A DNA stretch of 64,000 nt from Shewanella sp. AS1 (GTDB lineage Bacteria; Pseudomonadota; Gammaproteobacteria; Enterobacterales; Shewanellaceae), in contig NZ_JAKCLJ010000001.1 of NCBI RefSeq assembly GCF_021412565.1, positions 124,001 to 188,000 on the forward strand, in the 5' to 3' direction. A model generated the notes under the pieces. The model saw only the letters and a program-made list of their open reading frames with translations. It was not told the DNA's origin and made no database searches. Made by a program: the position numbers and the translations under genes. Shown here piece after piece: positions 1 to 7,214 of the stretch (the stretch's first letter is position 1; each line of letters opens with the position of its first letter).

Positions 1-173
1 GTACAGATTATGGCAAGATGGCGGCACCACTGATGAATGTACTCGAGTTAAATGATCTGAGGCTGAGCCCAGAACGGGATGATCTTAAAGAGTATGATAT
101 GAAGATTAAACTGCAACTGGATGTCACCGCCAAAGGAATACAAGTCGATTCCTCGACCCAGATGGGCAAATGA
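1..173 (+). CDS. C-terminal fragment of an unidentified protein (5' end outside window)
   Basis: Reading frame 3 is open from the window edge to a TGA at 171-173, giving the last 56 residues of a protein. The visible part is hydrophilic, rich in Leu, Lys and Asp, and contains no membrane segment or cysteine. I do not recognise the family. A weak hairpin (stem 213-218 with 230-235) follows the stop and may end its transcript. The next gene is convergent, so nothing in the context helps with function. Confidence 0.5.
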   Translation, partial: TDYGKMAAPLMNVLELNDLRLSPERDDLKEYDMKIKLQLDVTAKGIQVDSSTQMGK

Positions 174-244
174 ATCGAGTGAAAAAGGCTGTTTCGATTG
201 TTTTTAAGCAGCGAGCCCCGTTTTTGGTAGGGCTCATGTTATGT

Positions 245-271
245 TTTTCAGATTACTGTTTTCAGATTACT
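245..271. repeat. 13-bp direct repeat at the peroxiredoxin 3' end
   Basis: The 13-mer TTTTCAGATTACT occurs at 245-257 and again at 259-271, separated by one base. The second copy contains the stop codon of the minus-strand peroxiredoxin gene. It looks like a small tandem duplication with no obvious function. Confidence 0.7.
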
Positions 272-800
272 TTTTTTCTACGCCAAGTGATGCCAAGGTG
301 GTGGCGATATCTTCGGCTGCGGTTTTGGGGCTGATGTCATCATCGATTTTCAAAATCTTGCCATCTTTGCCAATGTAGAAAGTGACGCGACTGGCCACCC
401 CGACCATATTGAGCACATCATAGGCCTTAGCGGTTTCTTTAGTGGGATCGCTCAGCATAGGGAAGTCGGCTTTCTGTTCGGTGGCAAACTTTTGGTTATC
501 TTCAAGTTCATCCACGCTTGCCATCATATAGCTGACATTGTATTCACGGATCAGACTGCCTTTCTCCACCAGAGATTTACACTCTATGGTACAGCCGCGG
601 GTATTAGCCATGGGATACCAGGCCAGGACTAAGGCTTGTTTTCCAAGATAATCGCTCGATTGGTAGAACTTTCCGTCAGTGGCTTGTAAGCGAAATTCTG
701 GCGCTTTATCGCCCACTTTGAGATCGCTTGCTTGAACTGTGGTGCACAGTCCCAGGGCGATAGTGGCGCCGAGCAGCAGGTTTTTTAAACAGGGTTTCAT
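267..800 (-). CDS. exported peroxiredoxin of the AhpC/TSA (Bcp-like) family
   Basis: A 177-residue thiol peroxidase-like protein, expected to reduce peroxides using a reactive cysteine. An N-terminal hydrophobic segment followed by a VQA-S cleavage-like site suggests export to the periplasm. The core shows the thioredoxin-fold peroxiredoxin pattern: a G-D-K-A-P-E-F-R start, then the peroxidatic cysteine in R-G-C-T-I-E-C. In E. coli Bcp the second cysteine lies five residues after the first; here it lies four after, and the usual Pro before Gly-Cys is Arg. The ATG at 800 is chosen over an upstream start at 851 because AAAGGACA lies in front of it and the signal peptide begins there. The reductant is unknown. 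Confidence 0.85.
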   Translation of the reverse strand: MKPCLKNLLLGATIALGLCTTVQASDLKVGDKAPEFRLQATDGKFYQSSDYLGKQALVLAWYPMANTRGCTIECKSLVEKGSLIREYNVSYMMASVDELEDNQKFATEQKADFPMLSDPTKETAKAYDVLNMVGVASRVTFYIGKDGKILKIDDDISPKTAAEDIATTLASLGVEKK

Positions 801-919
801 AGTTAATGTCCTTTTATCTGTGTTGTTGGTTCTTGTTGATTCGTGTCTCATTCGGTTTTTGCTTAATTTCTAGCCTAGATAGCTGAGTCTAATTGACTAG
901 ATCTCTAAAATCCTTAGGC

Positions 920-1891
920 TCATAAAATATCATTTATCGATATGCCTATCGCTATCCTGTTGGTGTGTGCATTATAGTCAATAAGGCTCTCGCCATAACC
1001 GTTAAAGTATTGTGCATAAAAGCGTAAGTTACCCATGATGGGATAACTCCAGGTCAATTCTACCGCCCCATGATTATGCTTCTTCAGGTTGTTTCTCAGC
1101 ATCATGCTAAACCTGTGTTCATTGTGGCCGTACACTGAGGTGAGTTCAAAATAGCCCATGTAATCAGTGATATCGGGATTATCATCTCCCTGTGCCGATG
1201 TAGGGGTTTCTTTCTTTTCCTCTGGAATGCGCCACCAAACCTTGCTGGCTATGGCAAAGGGACCATTATCAAACACCATGGTGCCATAGATACGGTTCCA
1301 GCTACGGGAAAGATCAGCTGTCTGGCCATTTGATTGATGCACGGCACCAATACTGATGAGCGAGTTGGTGAGCGGGCCTAGTTTCCAATCATTATTAAAA
1401 ACCATAAATAGCTCTGGCGAATGATTGGTTTCCCTGAACGGTGAGGATGCCTCTTCGTTATAGACCTGCCAGTAAGATTGGTTGGTATAGGCAAAAAACA
1501 GATGACCATTGTCTCCAAAGATGTTGTACATCAAAGGCAATTTGAAACTGAACTGAAATTTGGCTTCCATCTTATCGACTTCGGCGTCGCCATTAGCTAT
1601 GCGATCGGCAAAGGGCGCCATATTAGGTGAGCTGTTGTAGGTCACGGGTAAGAGGTAATTGACATTGTGCGGTGTGATCACAAAAGGAAGCTCAGCAGTG
1701 GCAGTCTCATCTTTGATGCGTTTATCGAGTAAAGAATCGGCCTCAGCGGGATTTGGTTCAGCAGGGGGAGTGGACTGAGATTGCTGCGACTCAGCTTGGT
1801 TGGCCTCAGACTCTGCGCCATAAGATGGCAAACTCAACATAATCAGGGTAAGGAGTAATACTGAGCTGCAACGGGAAAGGGGTGAATTCAT
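920..1891 (-). CDS. pldA: outer membrane phospholipase A
   Basis: Calcium-dependent phospholipase (OMPLA) of the outer membrane, which hydrolyses phospholipids that reach the outer leaflet when the membrane is perturbed. The 323-residue product has a signal peptide (about residues 1-25), a Ser/Gln/Pro-rich spacer to about residue 60, then the beta-barrel. The catalytic triad is recognisable: His185 and Ser187 in H-Q-S-N-G and Asn199 in S-R-S-W-N-R, with the same spacing as H142/S144/N156 of the E. coli enzyme. The spacer before the barrel makes it longer than E. coli PldA (289). AAGGAT lies 6 bases before the ATG. The gene is divergent from cobA. Confidence 0.93.
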   Translation of the reverse strand: MNSPLSRCSSVLLLTLIMLSLPSYGAESEANQAESQQSQSTPPAEPNPAEADSLLDKRIKDETATAELPFVITPHNVNYLLPVTYNSSPNMAPFADRIANGDAEVDKMEAKFQFSFKLPLMYNIFGDNGHLFFAYTNQSYWQVYNEEASSPFRETNHSPELFMVFNNDWKLGPLTNSLISIGAVHQSNGQTADLSRSWNRIYGTMVFDNGPFAIASKVWWRIPEEKKETPTSAQGDDNPDITDYMGYFELTSVYGHNEHRFSMMLRNNLKKHNHGAVELTWSYPIMGNLRFYAQYFNGYGESLIDYNAHTNRIAIGISINDIL

Positions 1892-2206
1892 CTACAGGAT
1901 CCTTTTGTTATTCGCTTTACTCTATGCTGTGGCGATTTTAATGCCCAGCTAGCCTATTGAAAAGCAAACTCTTGTTATGAAAAGTGTCGCTTGTTATTGA
2001 ACAGAGCCGTCATAGAAAAGGCTGGTCTACGACTAGTCATTTATATTAGTCACTTATATTTAGTTTCCAATTTTATGATTCGGATTAACTTGACTGCCAT
2101 GCCAATTTTAATAACTAAAAAGAATAAATTTAAATAATTTTATATTTATTGTGGAATATGAAAAGCCGCTATATTGAACTTATTATCCATGTAAGAGATG
2201 CGGTTT
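1892..2206. other. divergent pldA/cobA intergenic region
   Basis: About 315 bases with no gene. The cobA-proximal part (about 2040-2165) is AT-rich and presumably holds promoters for both flanking genes. I could not pick out a convincing operator or terminator. Confidence 0.4.
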
Positions 2207-3019
2207 ATGGGACTATTCACTCTACCAAGAAGACCAAGCTTGGGCAAAGTCTGGCTTGTTGGGGCTGGGCCTGGCGATGTTGAGCTATTGACGCTCAAGG
2301 CTTATCGCATCTTGAAACAAGCCGATGTGGTGCTGTATGACGCCTTGGTTAGCGAGGCGATTCTGGCGTTAATTCCTGCAGGTGCAGAGAAAATTGCAGT
2401 AGGTAAACGTGCGGGTAAACACAGCGCAGCTCAAGATGAGATCAATCAACTGCTGGTCACTAAGGCTTACACCCGCAGCAATGTCGTGAGGCTAAAAGGG
2501 GGCGATCCCTTTATCTTTGGTCGTGGCGGCGAAGAGTTAGAAACCTTAGTGGAAGCAGGTATCGCCTTTGAGGTTGTACCGGGAATCACAGCAGCTAGCG
2601 GTACTGCCGCCTATGCAGGGATCCCGCTGACCCACAGAGATCATGCCCAGGGTGTCACCTTTATTACCGGTCATTGCAAGCTAGATAGCCGTCCAATGGA
2701 CTGGCAAGCCTATGCAAATAGCCACAATACCTTAGTCATCTATATGGGAATATTAAACGCCGCCACTATCTCTCAGGGGTTGATGCAGGCGGGCAGAGGG
2801 GCAAAAACCCCCGTTGCTATTATCTCCAAGGCCACCACGGCAGATCAGCGCACCTTTGTCGGCACGTTAGATGAGCTCGATAGGCTTGCAAGCTTACCCG
2901 AACTTAAGATGCCTGCCTTGATGGTCATTGGGGAAGTGGTTGGGCTCTCCAGTCAGCTTAACTGGTTTAAGCCCGGGGAGAGTCACTCTGCTCTAGATGA
3001 AAACCTAATGTTCAACTGA
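2207..3019 (+). CDS. cobA: uroporphyrinogen-III C-methyltransferase
   Basis: S-adenosylmethionine-dependent SUMT, which methylates uroporphyrinogen III at C2 and C7 to precorrin-2, the entry to siroheme (and B12). It is about 270 residues, the size of a stand-alone SUMT and without the CysG dehydrogenase/chelatase half. Visible motifs are V-G-A-G-P-G-D near the N-terminus, the V-V-R-L-K-G-G-D-P-F-I-F-G-R-G-G-E block (SAM binding) and the V-V-P-G-I-T-A-A block. Two ATGs are in frame, at 2198 and 2207. The TAAGAG at 2192-2197 touches the first but is 9 bases from the second, so 2207 is preferred. The 3' end overlaps the convergent TIGR03899-like gene by 8 bases. Confidence 0.92.
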   Translation: MGLFTLPRRPSLGKVWLVGAGPGDVELLTLKAYRILKQADVVLYDALVSEAILALIPAGAEKIAVGKRAGKHSAAQDEINQLLVTKAYTRSNVVRLKGGDPFIFGRGGEELETLVEAGIAFEVVPGITAASGTAAYAGIPLTHRDHAQGVTFITGHCKLDSRPMDWQAYANSHNTLVIYMGILNAATISQGLMQAGRGAKTPVAIISKATTADQRTFVGTLDELDRLASLPELKMPALMVIGEVVGLSSQLNWFKPGESHSALDENLMFN

Positions 3020-3856
3020 GGCTAAAGTGTTTATTGAACAGAGCGAATATGGCCTTGAGATAGGCCTCTTCCGCTTTCGGCTTAACCAGCTGCGCGAGCT
3101 CATCACCAATAGGCGTCAGGCGATAATAACTCAGCTGCAGATGACTATGTTTGGGCTTTAATTGTTTTTGTACGCCACCTAGAGTCAATGGGATAGATGT
3201 TTTGGCCGTCAACGTGCCGGTTTCAAATTCGCTTCTGTGTAACAATCCCGCCTCAATCAGTGTCAGTATGGCGGAATAGGGCAGCCCAAACTGAGATAAG
3301 CCGAGATTGACCTGAGTCGTTTTTCTAAAGAGCTGTTCCATTCCGCCAGTGTGCCGATAGCCGATAAGCAGCTTGAGTCTATCGTCCTCCCCCAGTCTGA
3401 CAGCCATACTTAAGGCTTTTTCAAACAACTGAGCCTCTTTGTGGGTTAACTGCTTGAGCGTACTCAGGCTGCGTAAACTGAACTGCCCAGGATTGGTGAT
3501 CTCTCTGGCAAGAATCCGCCCCCACAGTGTTTGCATATTGTGATTGTGGATCTGCTCGGCCAGTTGATAGAACTGATGTATCCAATCAGGATCCAGATCC
3601 ACGCCTGTAATATCTGAGGGGGGGGGGCGGCAATTGCGATATGATGAATCGCCTCGACATTCGCCTGATATTGACTGGCTAGCTTTTGAGCTCGAAAAGT
3701 GGCGCGCTGGGCGATGGAAGCATTAGCCGCCTGATAATTCCCTTCACTTCCCAGGCCGAATCTTTGTCCAAGCAATAACACCTTCTTGCGAGCCGAGACC
3801 TCCTTGACATTGCCTGAATGAGGCTTGGTGCTGCATACTCGTGTCGATTCCGCCAT
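3012..3856 (-). pseudogene. TIGR03899-like protein, frameshifted at a C10 homopolymer
   Basis: Two overlapping frames encode one protein. The N-terminal part (ATG at 3856, about 80 residues) runs to A-I-A-A-P-P-P; the C-terminal 195 residues continue with D-L-D-P-D-W, M-Q-T-L-W-G-R-I-L-A and S-L-R-S-L-S-T-L-K, features I associate with the TIGR03899 family of unknown function. The break is a run of ten C on the coding strand (3618-3627). Eleven C, or eight, would join the frames into about 280 residues, the expected full length. Both halves keep normal coding character, so this is either a recent slip, a phase-variable switch or a sequencing error. As read, the upstream frame extends only to 130 residues. 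Confidence 0.75.
3618..3627. repeat. homopolymer G10 (C10 on the coding strand)
   Basis: Ten consecutive G on the plus strand lie exactly at the frame break of the TIGR03899-like gene. Tracts of this length are prone to slipped-strand mispairing, and also to base-calling error. Confidence 0.9.
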
Positions 3857-4071
3857 TATTCCATTCTCTTCGATTAGGGTTAATTAACGCGATGTCAGTG
3901 GATATCTTAAAGCGGATCCTAATGTGAGTGCTAATTTTACAGTGAGTTTCTCTCACACTAAATGGGGATGAACTAGGGCTTTGTGCTGAGCCTCGTGATC
4001 TGTTTCAATTAAATTAATCTGTTTTTAGCTTATTATCTATTTGTGTTATATCGATTTTGTTTGAGGTTACC

Positions 4072-4593
4072 GTGAGTAAAATTTTAATCGTCTATTCAAG
4101 CGTGCATGGTCAGACGCGCAAAGTCACAGACTTTATAAAACAACAGCTTGAGGCGTTAGGCGATGAGGTAACTTGCACTATGTTGGAAGATGCTCCAGAG
4201 TTGGGCTCATTTGACAAGATAGTGATAGGCGCCAGTATTCGACATGGGAAACATAATCCTGGTGTTTATCAATTTATTAGCCGTAATTTAGCCTTACTGA
4301 ACGAACGGCCTAATAGCTTCTTTTCGGTAAGCCTAGTCGCGAGAAAAGCGGCGAAAAACACACCAGAAACTAACCCTTACATGCAGGCGTTTTTAACTAA
4401 GACTCCCTGGCAGCCTAAGTTGCTGGCCGTATTTGGTGGCAACCTGAATTATCAGGGCTACAATGCCCTGGACAGGAACATTATCCGCTTCATCATGTGG
4501 CTGACCAAAGGACCGACCGCTGCCGACACTCAGGTAGAATACACTGATTGGGAGAAAGTGACCCAATACGCTAAGGCGCTGCATCAGCTTTGA
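4072..4593 (+). CDS. hemG: menaquinone-dependent protoporphyrinogen IX dehydrogenase
   Basis: Flavodoxin-like FMN enzyme that oxidises protoporphyrinogen IX to protoporphyrin IX and passes electrons to the quinone pool, the penultimate step of heme synthesis. The 173-residue product shows the FMN phosphate-binding loop Y-S-S-V-H-G-Q-T at the N-terminus, the I-G-A-S-I-R-H-G-K-H block and the long C-terminal insertion (N-Y-Q-G-Y, D-R-N-I-I-R-F-I-M) typical of HemG rather than electron-transfer flavodoxins. The start is the GTG at 4072, preceded by GAGG at 4063-4066; the in-frame TTG at 4057 has no ribosome site. It is followed within 25 bases by a cytochrome b561-like gene, probably in the same transcript. 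Confidence 0.9.
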   Translation: MSKILIVYSSVHGQTRKVTDFIKQQLEALGDEVTCTMLEDAPELGSFDKIVIGASIRHGKHNPGVYQFISRNLALLNERPNSFFSVSLVARKAAKNTPETNPYMQAFLTKTPWQPKLLAVFGGNLNYQGYNALDRNIIRFIMWLTKGPTAADTQVEYTDWEKVTQYAKALHQL

Positions 4594-4616
4594 TGAGGCT
4601 GAATTTGAGAGGCTAT

Positions 4617-5141
4617 ATGAATAAAGTGACAAAATTTGTAAGACACCTAGTTGATTATCAGCATCTTATATTAATTGTTCTGTCACTTTTTTTGGTAGCA
4701 ACCAGCGGCTGGATCTTGATGGGGAGGGGGCTTAGCGCCAATGCTTCTATTTGGGATCTGCTGCATGTTTACCTCGGTCTTATCGCTGCCTGTTTTTCCC
4801 TGTCTATTCTGGTCACTAGCACAATCCACGGAGGCTGGCGTCAATATTATCCCTATCTGACAGGCGATCTGTCCCAGGTGGTGAGCGATCTTAAAGGTTT
4901 GGCGAAAGGGCGGATCCCCGCGGGGGGCGGCAAAGGGCTGTTCAGCCTGATTGAAGGCATTGGCTTGCTGCTCTTGTTGGGGGTGTCTGTTACAGGTCTA
5001 CTCTGGTATCTGCAACAAGGCAGTAGTGATGCTTTAATGTGGCGCAGTTGGCATCACTTATTTGCCCAGGGGTTTATCGGTTTTCTGATAGTGCACTCCA
5101 TCTGCGCCATCTCCCATCTGCTTGACTTTATCCGCAACTAA
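4617..5141 (+). CDS. cytochrome b561-like four-helix membrane protein
   Basis: A 174-residue integral membrane protein with four predicted helices (about residues 16-34, 48-68, 108-131, 148-168). Histidines lie in or near the helices: H16, H50, H71, H146/H147, H160 and H167, a pattern suggesting a b-type heme protein of the cytochrome b561/b6 group. It directly follows hemG; an ATG at 4593 overlaps the hemG stop, but the ATG at 4617 with GAGAGG four bases upstream is preferred. The location suggests electron exchange with quinone or HemG; this is inference. No exact family was recognised. Confidence 0.6.
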   Translation: MNKVTKFVRHLVDYQHLILIVLSLFLVATSGWILMGRGLSANASIWDLLHVYLGLIAACFSLSILVTSTIHGGWRQYYPYLTGDLSQVVSDLKGLAKGRIPAGGGKGLFSLIEGIGLLLLLGVSVTGLLWYLQQGSSDALMWRSWHHLFAQGFIGFLIVHSICAISHLLDFIRN

Positions 5142-5148
5142 CCGCGGG

Positions 5149-5298
5149 TTAGCTGGCCAGTGAGTCTCGGGTGGTGACCAGCCGCTCGAACTCGATTAAG
5201 GTTAAGGGTTTACTCAGGAAGAACCCCTGATAATAGGGAACCTGGTAATGTTTCAGAATTTCGAGTTGTTGCGAGTCTTCTACCCCTTCAAAACAAAA
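5149..5298 (-). pseudogene. C-terminal remnant of an EAL-domain (c-di-GMP phosphodiesterase) gene
   Basis: The minus strand reads about 49 codons ending in TAA at 5149-5151. They contain F-E-G-V-E-D-S-Q-Q-L, Y-Y-Q-G-F-F-L-S-K-P-L and F-E-R-L-V. These match the extreme C-terminus of EAL domains (the E-G-V-E and Q-G-y-l-f-s-k-P motifs). No start codon or preceding EAL sequence exists: immediately upstream in this orientation lie the dsbA terminator and dsbA itself. It is therefore a decayed or deletion-truncated relic whose 5' end was lost when the region upstream was joined to dsbA. Confidence 0.8.
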
Positions 5299-5317
5299 GC
5301 CCCATGAGGGGCTTTTG
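5294..5317 (-). terminator. rho-independent terminator of dsbA
   Basis: A perfect 10-bp stem CAAAAGCCCC / GGGGCTTTTG with loop ATGA lies about 35 bases after the dsbA stop, followed on the minus strand by TTTTG. It lies at the edge of the EAL relic. Confidence 0.85.
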
Positions 5318-5351
5318 GGCTATTTAGCGCTTGTTAAACGGCTATTGCGGA

Positions 5352-6014
5352 CTATTTATGCTCTACAGCAAGATAGTTAATAAGATCGATAAGCTCGCCT
5401 AGGGTGCGGATCTCACCCAAGTTAACTGCATATTTATCGTTGACGATAAATGTGGGTACGCTTTGAACCCTAAACTCTCTTTGCTGAGAACGCCACAGGT
5501 TGATCTTGTCTGTTACCACCTTGCTGTCGGCTACCTTGTCATAGTTGCTGATATCTATTCCTTTATCGGCAAACACCTTCTTGATATCGTCGCGACTGTT
5601 GATCTGGGGTTTTTCATGGGCGCTGTGGTCGTGATCATGGCTATGCCCGTGACCACCGGCTTCCCCCTGGATGGCAACAAACATGGCGTGGATCATCTCG
5701 TCCTGCACCTTCATCTCTTGAATAACGCCCAGTGAACGCATCACTTCGGTGCCAATCTCACTGTTCATAAAGTCAACATGTTTGCTGTCGAAGCTGACAC
5801 CCGGCTTCAGATTGGCCTTAATATCGGCAAGGTATTGGGTTTCCATGTTGAAGCAGTTGTGGCAATAGAAGGAGTAAAACTCAGTCAGTTTGGGCTGAGC
5901 ACTTGGTGCTTTGTCTGATACTGTAGTGAAATGTTTTCCTTCAACAAACTGCGCTGCAAAACTGCTTAGCGGCGCTATGGCTAAGGTAAGCGCTAAGGCG
6001 ATATGTTTGATCAT
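5352..6014 (-). CDS. dsbA: periplasmic thiol:disulfide oxidoreductase DsbA with a His-rich insert
   Basis: Thioredoxin-fold oxidant that introduces disulfides into exported proteins. The 220-residue precursor has a signal peptide (residues 1-21) and the active site C51-H-N-C54, a variant of the classical C-P-H-C. The cis-proline loop S-V-P-T-F is near the C-terminus. Unlike E. coli DsbA, the helical domain carries an insert at residues 122-133 with six histidines alternating with Gly, Ser and Asp, a likely metal-binding or flexible loop. The ATG at 6014 is chosen because GAGGACA precedes it and the signal peptide begins there; an in-frame upstream start at 6053 would add 13 residues without a ribosome site. 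A strong terminator follows. Confidence 0.88.
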   Translation of the reverse strand: MIKHIALALTLAIAPLSSFAAQFVEGKHFTTVSDKAPSAQPKLTEFYSFYCHNCFNMETQYLADIKANLKPGVSFDSKHVDFMNSEIGTEVMRSLGVIQEMKVQDEMIHAMFVAIQGEAGGHGHSHDHDHSAHEKPQINSRDDIKKVFADKGIDISNYDKVADSKVVTDKINLWRSQQREFRVQSVPTFIVNDKYAVNLGEIRTLGELIDLINYLAVEHK

Positions 6015-6145
6015 TGTGTCCTCGGTGACAGCCTGGCTGCCTAACATTAACAAAATTCAGTGAAATTTAAGATAATAGTAAAAGCTTAAGTATGTCTGAA
6101 AGCGGGCGGGCAAGCTGTGATGTGGATAGGGTTTAGCAAGTAAAT

Positions 6146-6171
6146 CATGCCCATCCGTTCAGATGGGCATG
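6146..6171 (-). terminator. hairpin after nfsB (probable terminator)
   Basis: A 10-bp perfect stem CATGCCCATC / GATGGGCATG with a six-base loop lies ten bases after the nfsB stop. The following T-run on the minus strand is weak (ATTTACTT), so termination may be partial. Confidence 0.6.
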
Positions 6172-6180
6172 GGTTCAGAC

Positions 6181-6834
6181 TTAGATCTCGGTAAAGATTT
6201 CGCTGATAGGAAGACGAGACTTAGGCAGCTTGGCGTTGAAATCCTCTTCGCTGCGTTGACCCAAGGCAACAATGACAGATGCGCTGAAACCCTGAGCGGG
6301 TAGATTAAGCACCTGGTTCAGCTTAGTTGCATTGAAGCCTTCGATTGGGCATGCATCTATGTCCAGCAAACTGGCGCCTAGCAAGAGAGTGCCAAGGGAA
6401 AGGTAGACCTGTTTTTCCATCCAATGCTGGGCATCTTTTAATTCGACTCTGTGCATGTTAACGAAGAAAGAGCGGCCATTATGCTGTCCCTGCTTCGCCT
6501 CTTCATTCTGAAAGCGGCCATCTTGCTCCTCTTGTGCCAGCACTTTTTGCAGGTGTGCCTCATCCATACTGGTTTTTGTGCACAGCACCAGCACATGAGA
6601 AGCGTTGAGGATTTTCTGAGTGTTAAAGGCAAAATCTGTGGTTGCTTCGGCAATCTGCGCTTTACCACTTTCACTGCCTGCCAGTACAAAGTGCCAGGGT
6701 TGAGAGTTAGTGGATGAAGGGCTAAGTCTAAGTAATTGCTTTAGCTCCTCTATTTTTTCCTCACTGATTCTCTGACCCGCAGCGAAAGATTTGGTCGTAT
6801 AGCGTTTGTTGGCATAAAAGCTGGCTGATTGCAT
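6181..6834 (-). CDS. nfsB: oxygen-insensitive NAD(P)H nitroreductase, NfsB type
   Basis: A 217-residue FMN flavoprotein of the nitroreductase family, expected to reduce nitroaromatics, quinones and flavins with two electrons from NAD(P)H in the cytoplasm. The N-terminal R-Y-T-T-K-S-F and the S-P-S-S-T-N-S-Q-P-W-H-F block (FMN contacts), I-D-A-C-P-I-E-G-F and the C-terminal R-L-P motifs match E. coli NfsB in order and spacing, and the length is the same. AGGAAG precedes the ATG. It is a single gene with its own 3' hairpin. Confidence 0.88.
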   Translation of the reverse strand: MQSASFYANKRYTTKSFAAGQRISEEKIEELKQLLRLSPSSTNSQPWHFVLAGSESGKAQIAEATTDFAFNTQKILNASHVLVLCTKTSMDEAHLQKVLAQEEQDGRFQNEEAKQGQHNGRSFFVNMHRVELKDAQHWMEKQVYLSLGTLLLGASLLDIDACPIEGFNATKLNQVLNLPAQGFSASVIVALGQRSEEDFNAKLPKSRLPISEIFTEI

Positions 6835-7214
6835 GGTTGGCTTCCTGTATTTAGCTGAGCCTTGATTTTACGTGAGGCAGATGCAGGGAAAAACCGGCTG
6901 GAATCACAAATACTTTCAAAAATAAGTTGATAATGGCGCGTAATATCTGTGACAGGCGATCTTAGCATGAGACTGGCGGCTATATTGGCCGGGGGAGTTC
7001 GCCTTAGGGTAGGTTTGCTTTTTCGCCATAAGATTGAAATGATGGTGATGCTTAACTACGAAATATTTGGCTGCAAAATAATTGGCCGTAAAATGCGCTA
7101 ATGGGACTGATATCCTCCTTCCATCGGTAAGCGGATAATCGAGAGGGTATTGAGTCTGTCTGAGCAATTACCCCATGTCATGGGGATAACCAGTTTGATG
7201 AGGGAAGCCCGGCT
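6835..7214. other. intergenic region, nfsB to unknown gene
   Basis: About 380 bases. Open frames on the minus strand here have no ribosome site and no recognisable protein character. It presumably contains the nfsB promoter and the promoter of the gene at 7215. A short run of ATTTGGC / AATTGGC repeats near 7063-7085 is the only pattern seen. Confidence 0.4.

Noticed and set aside
6916..7167. Minus-strand frame with four consecutive His
   Set aside because: No ribosome site and composition typical of random AT-rich sequence.
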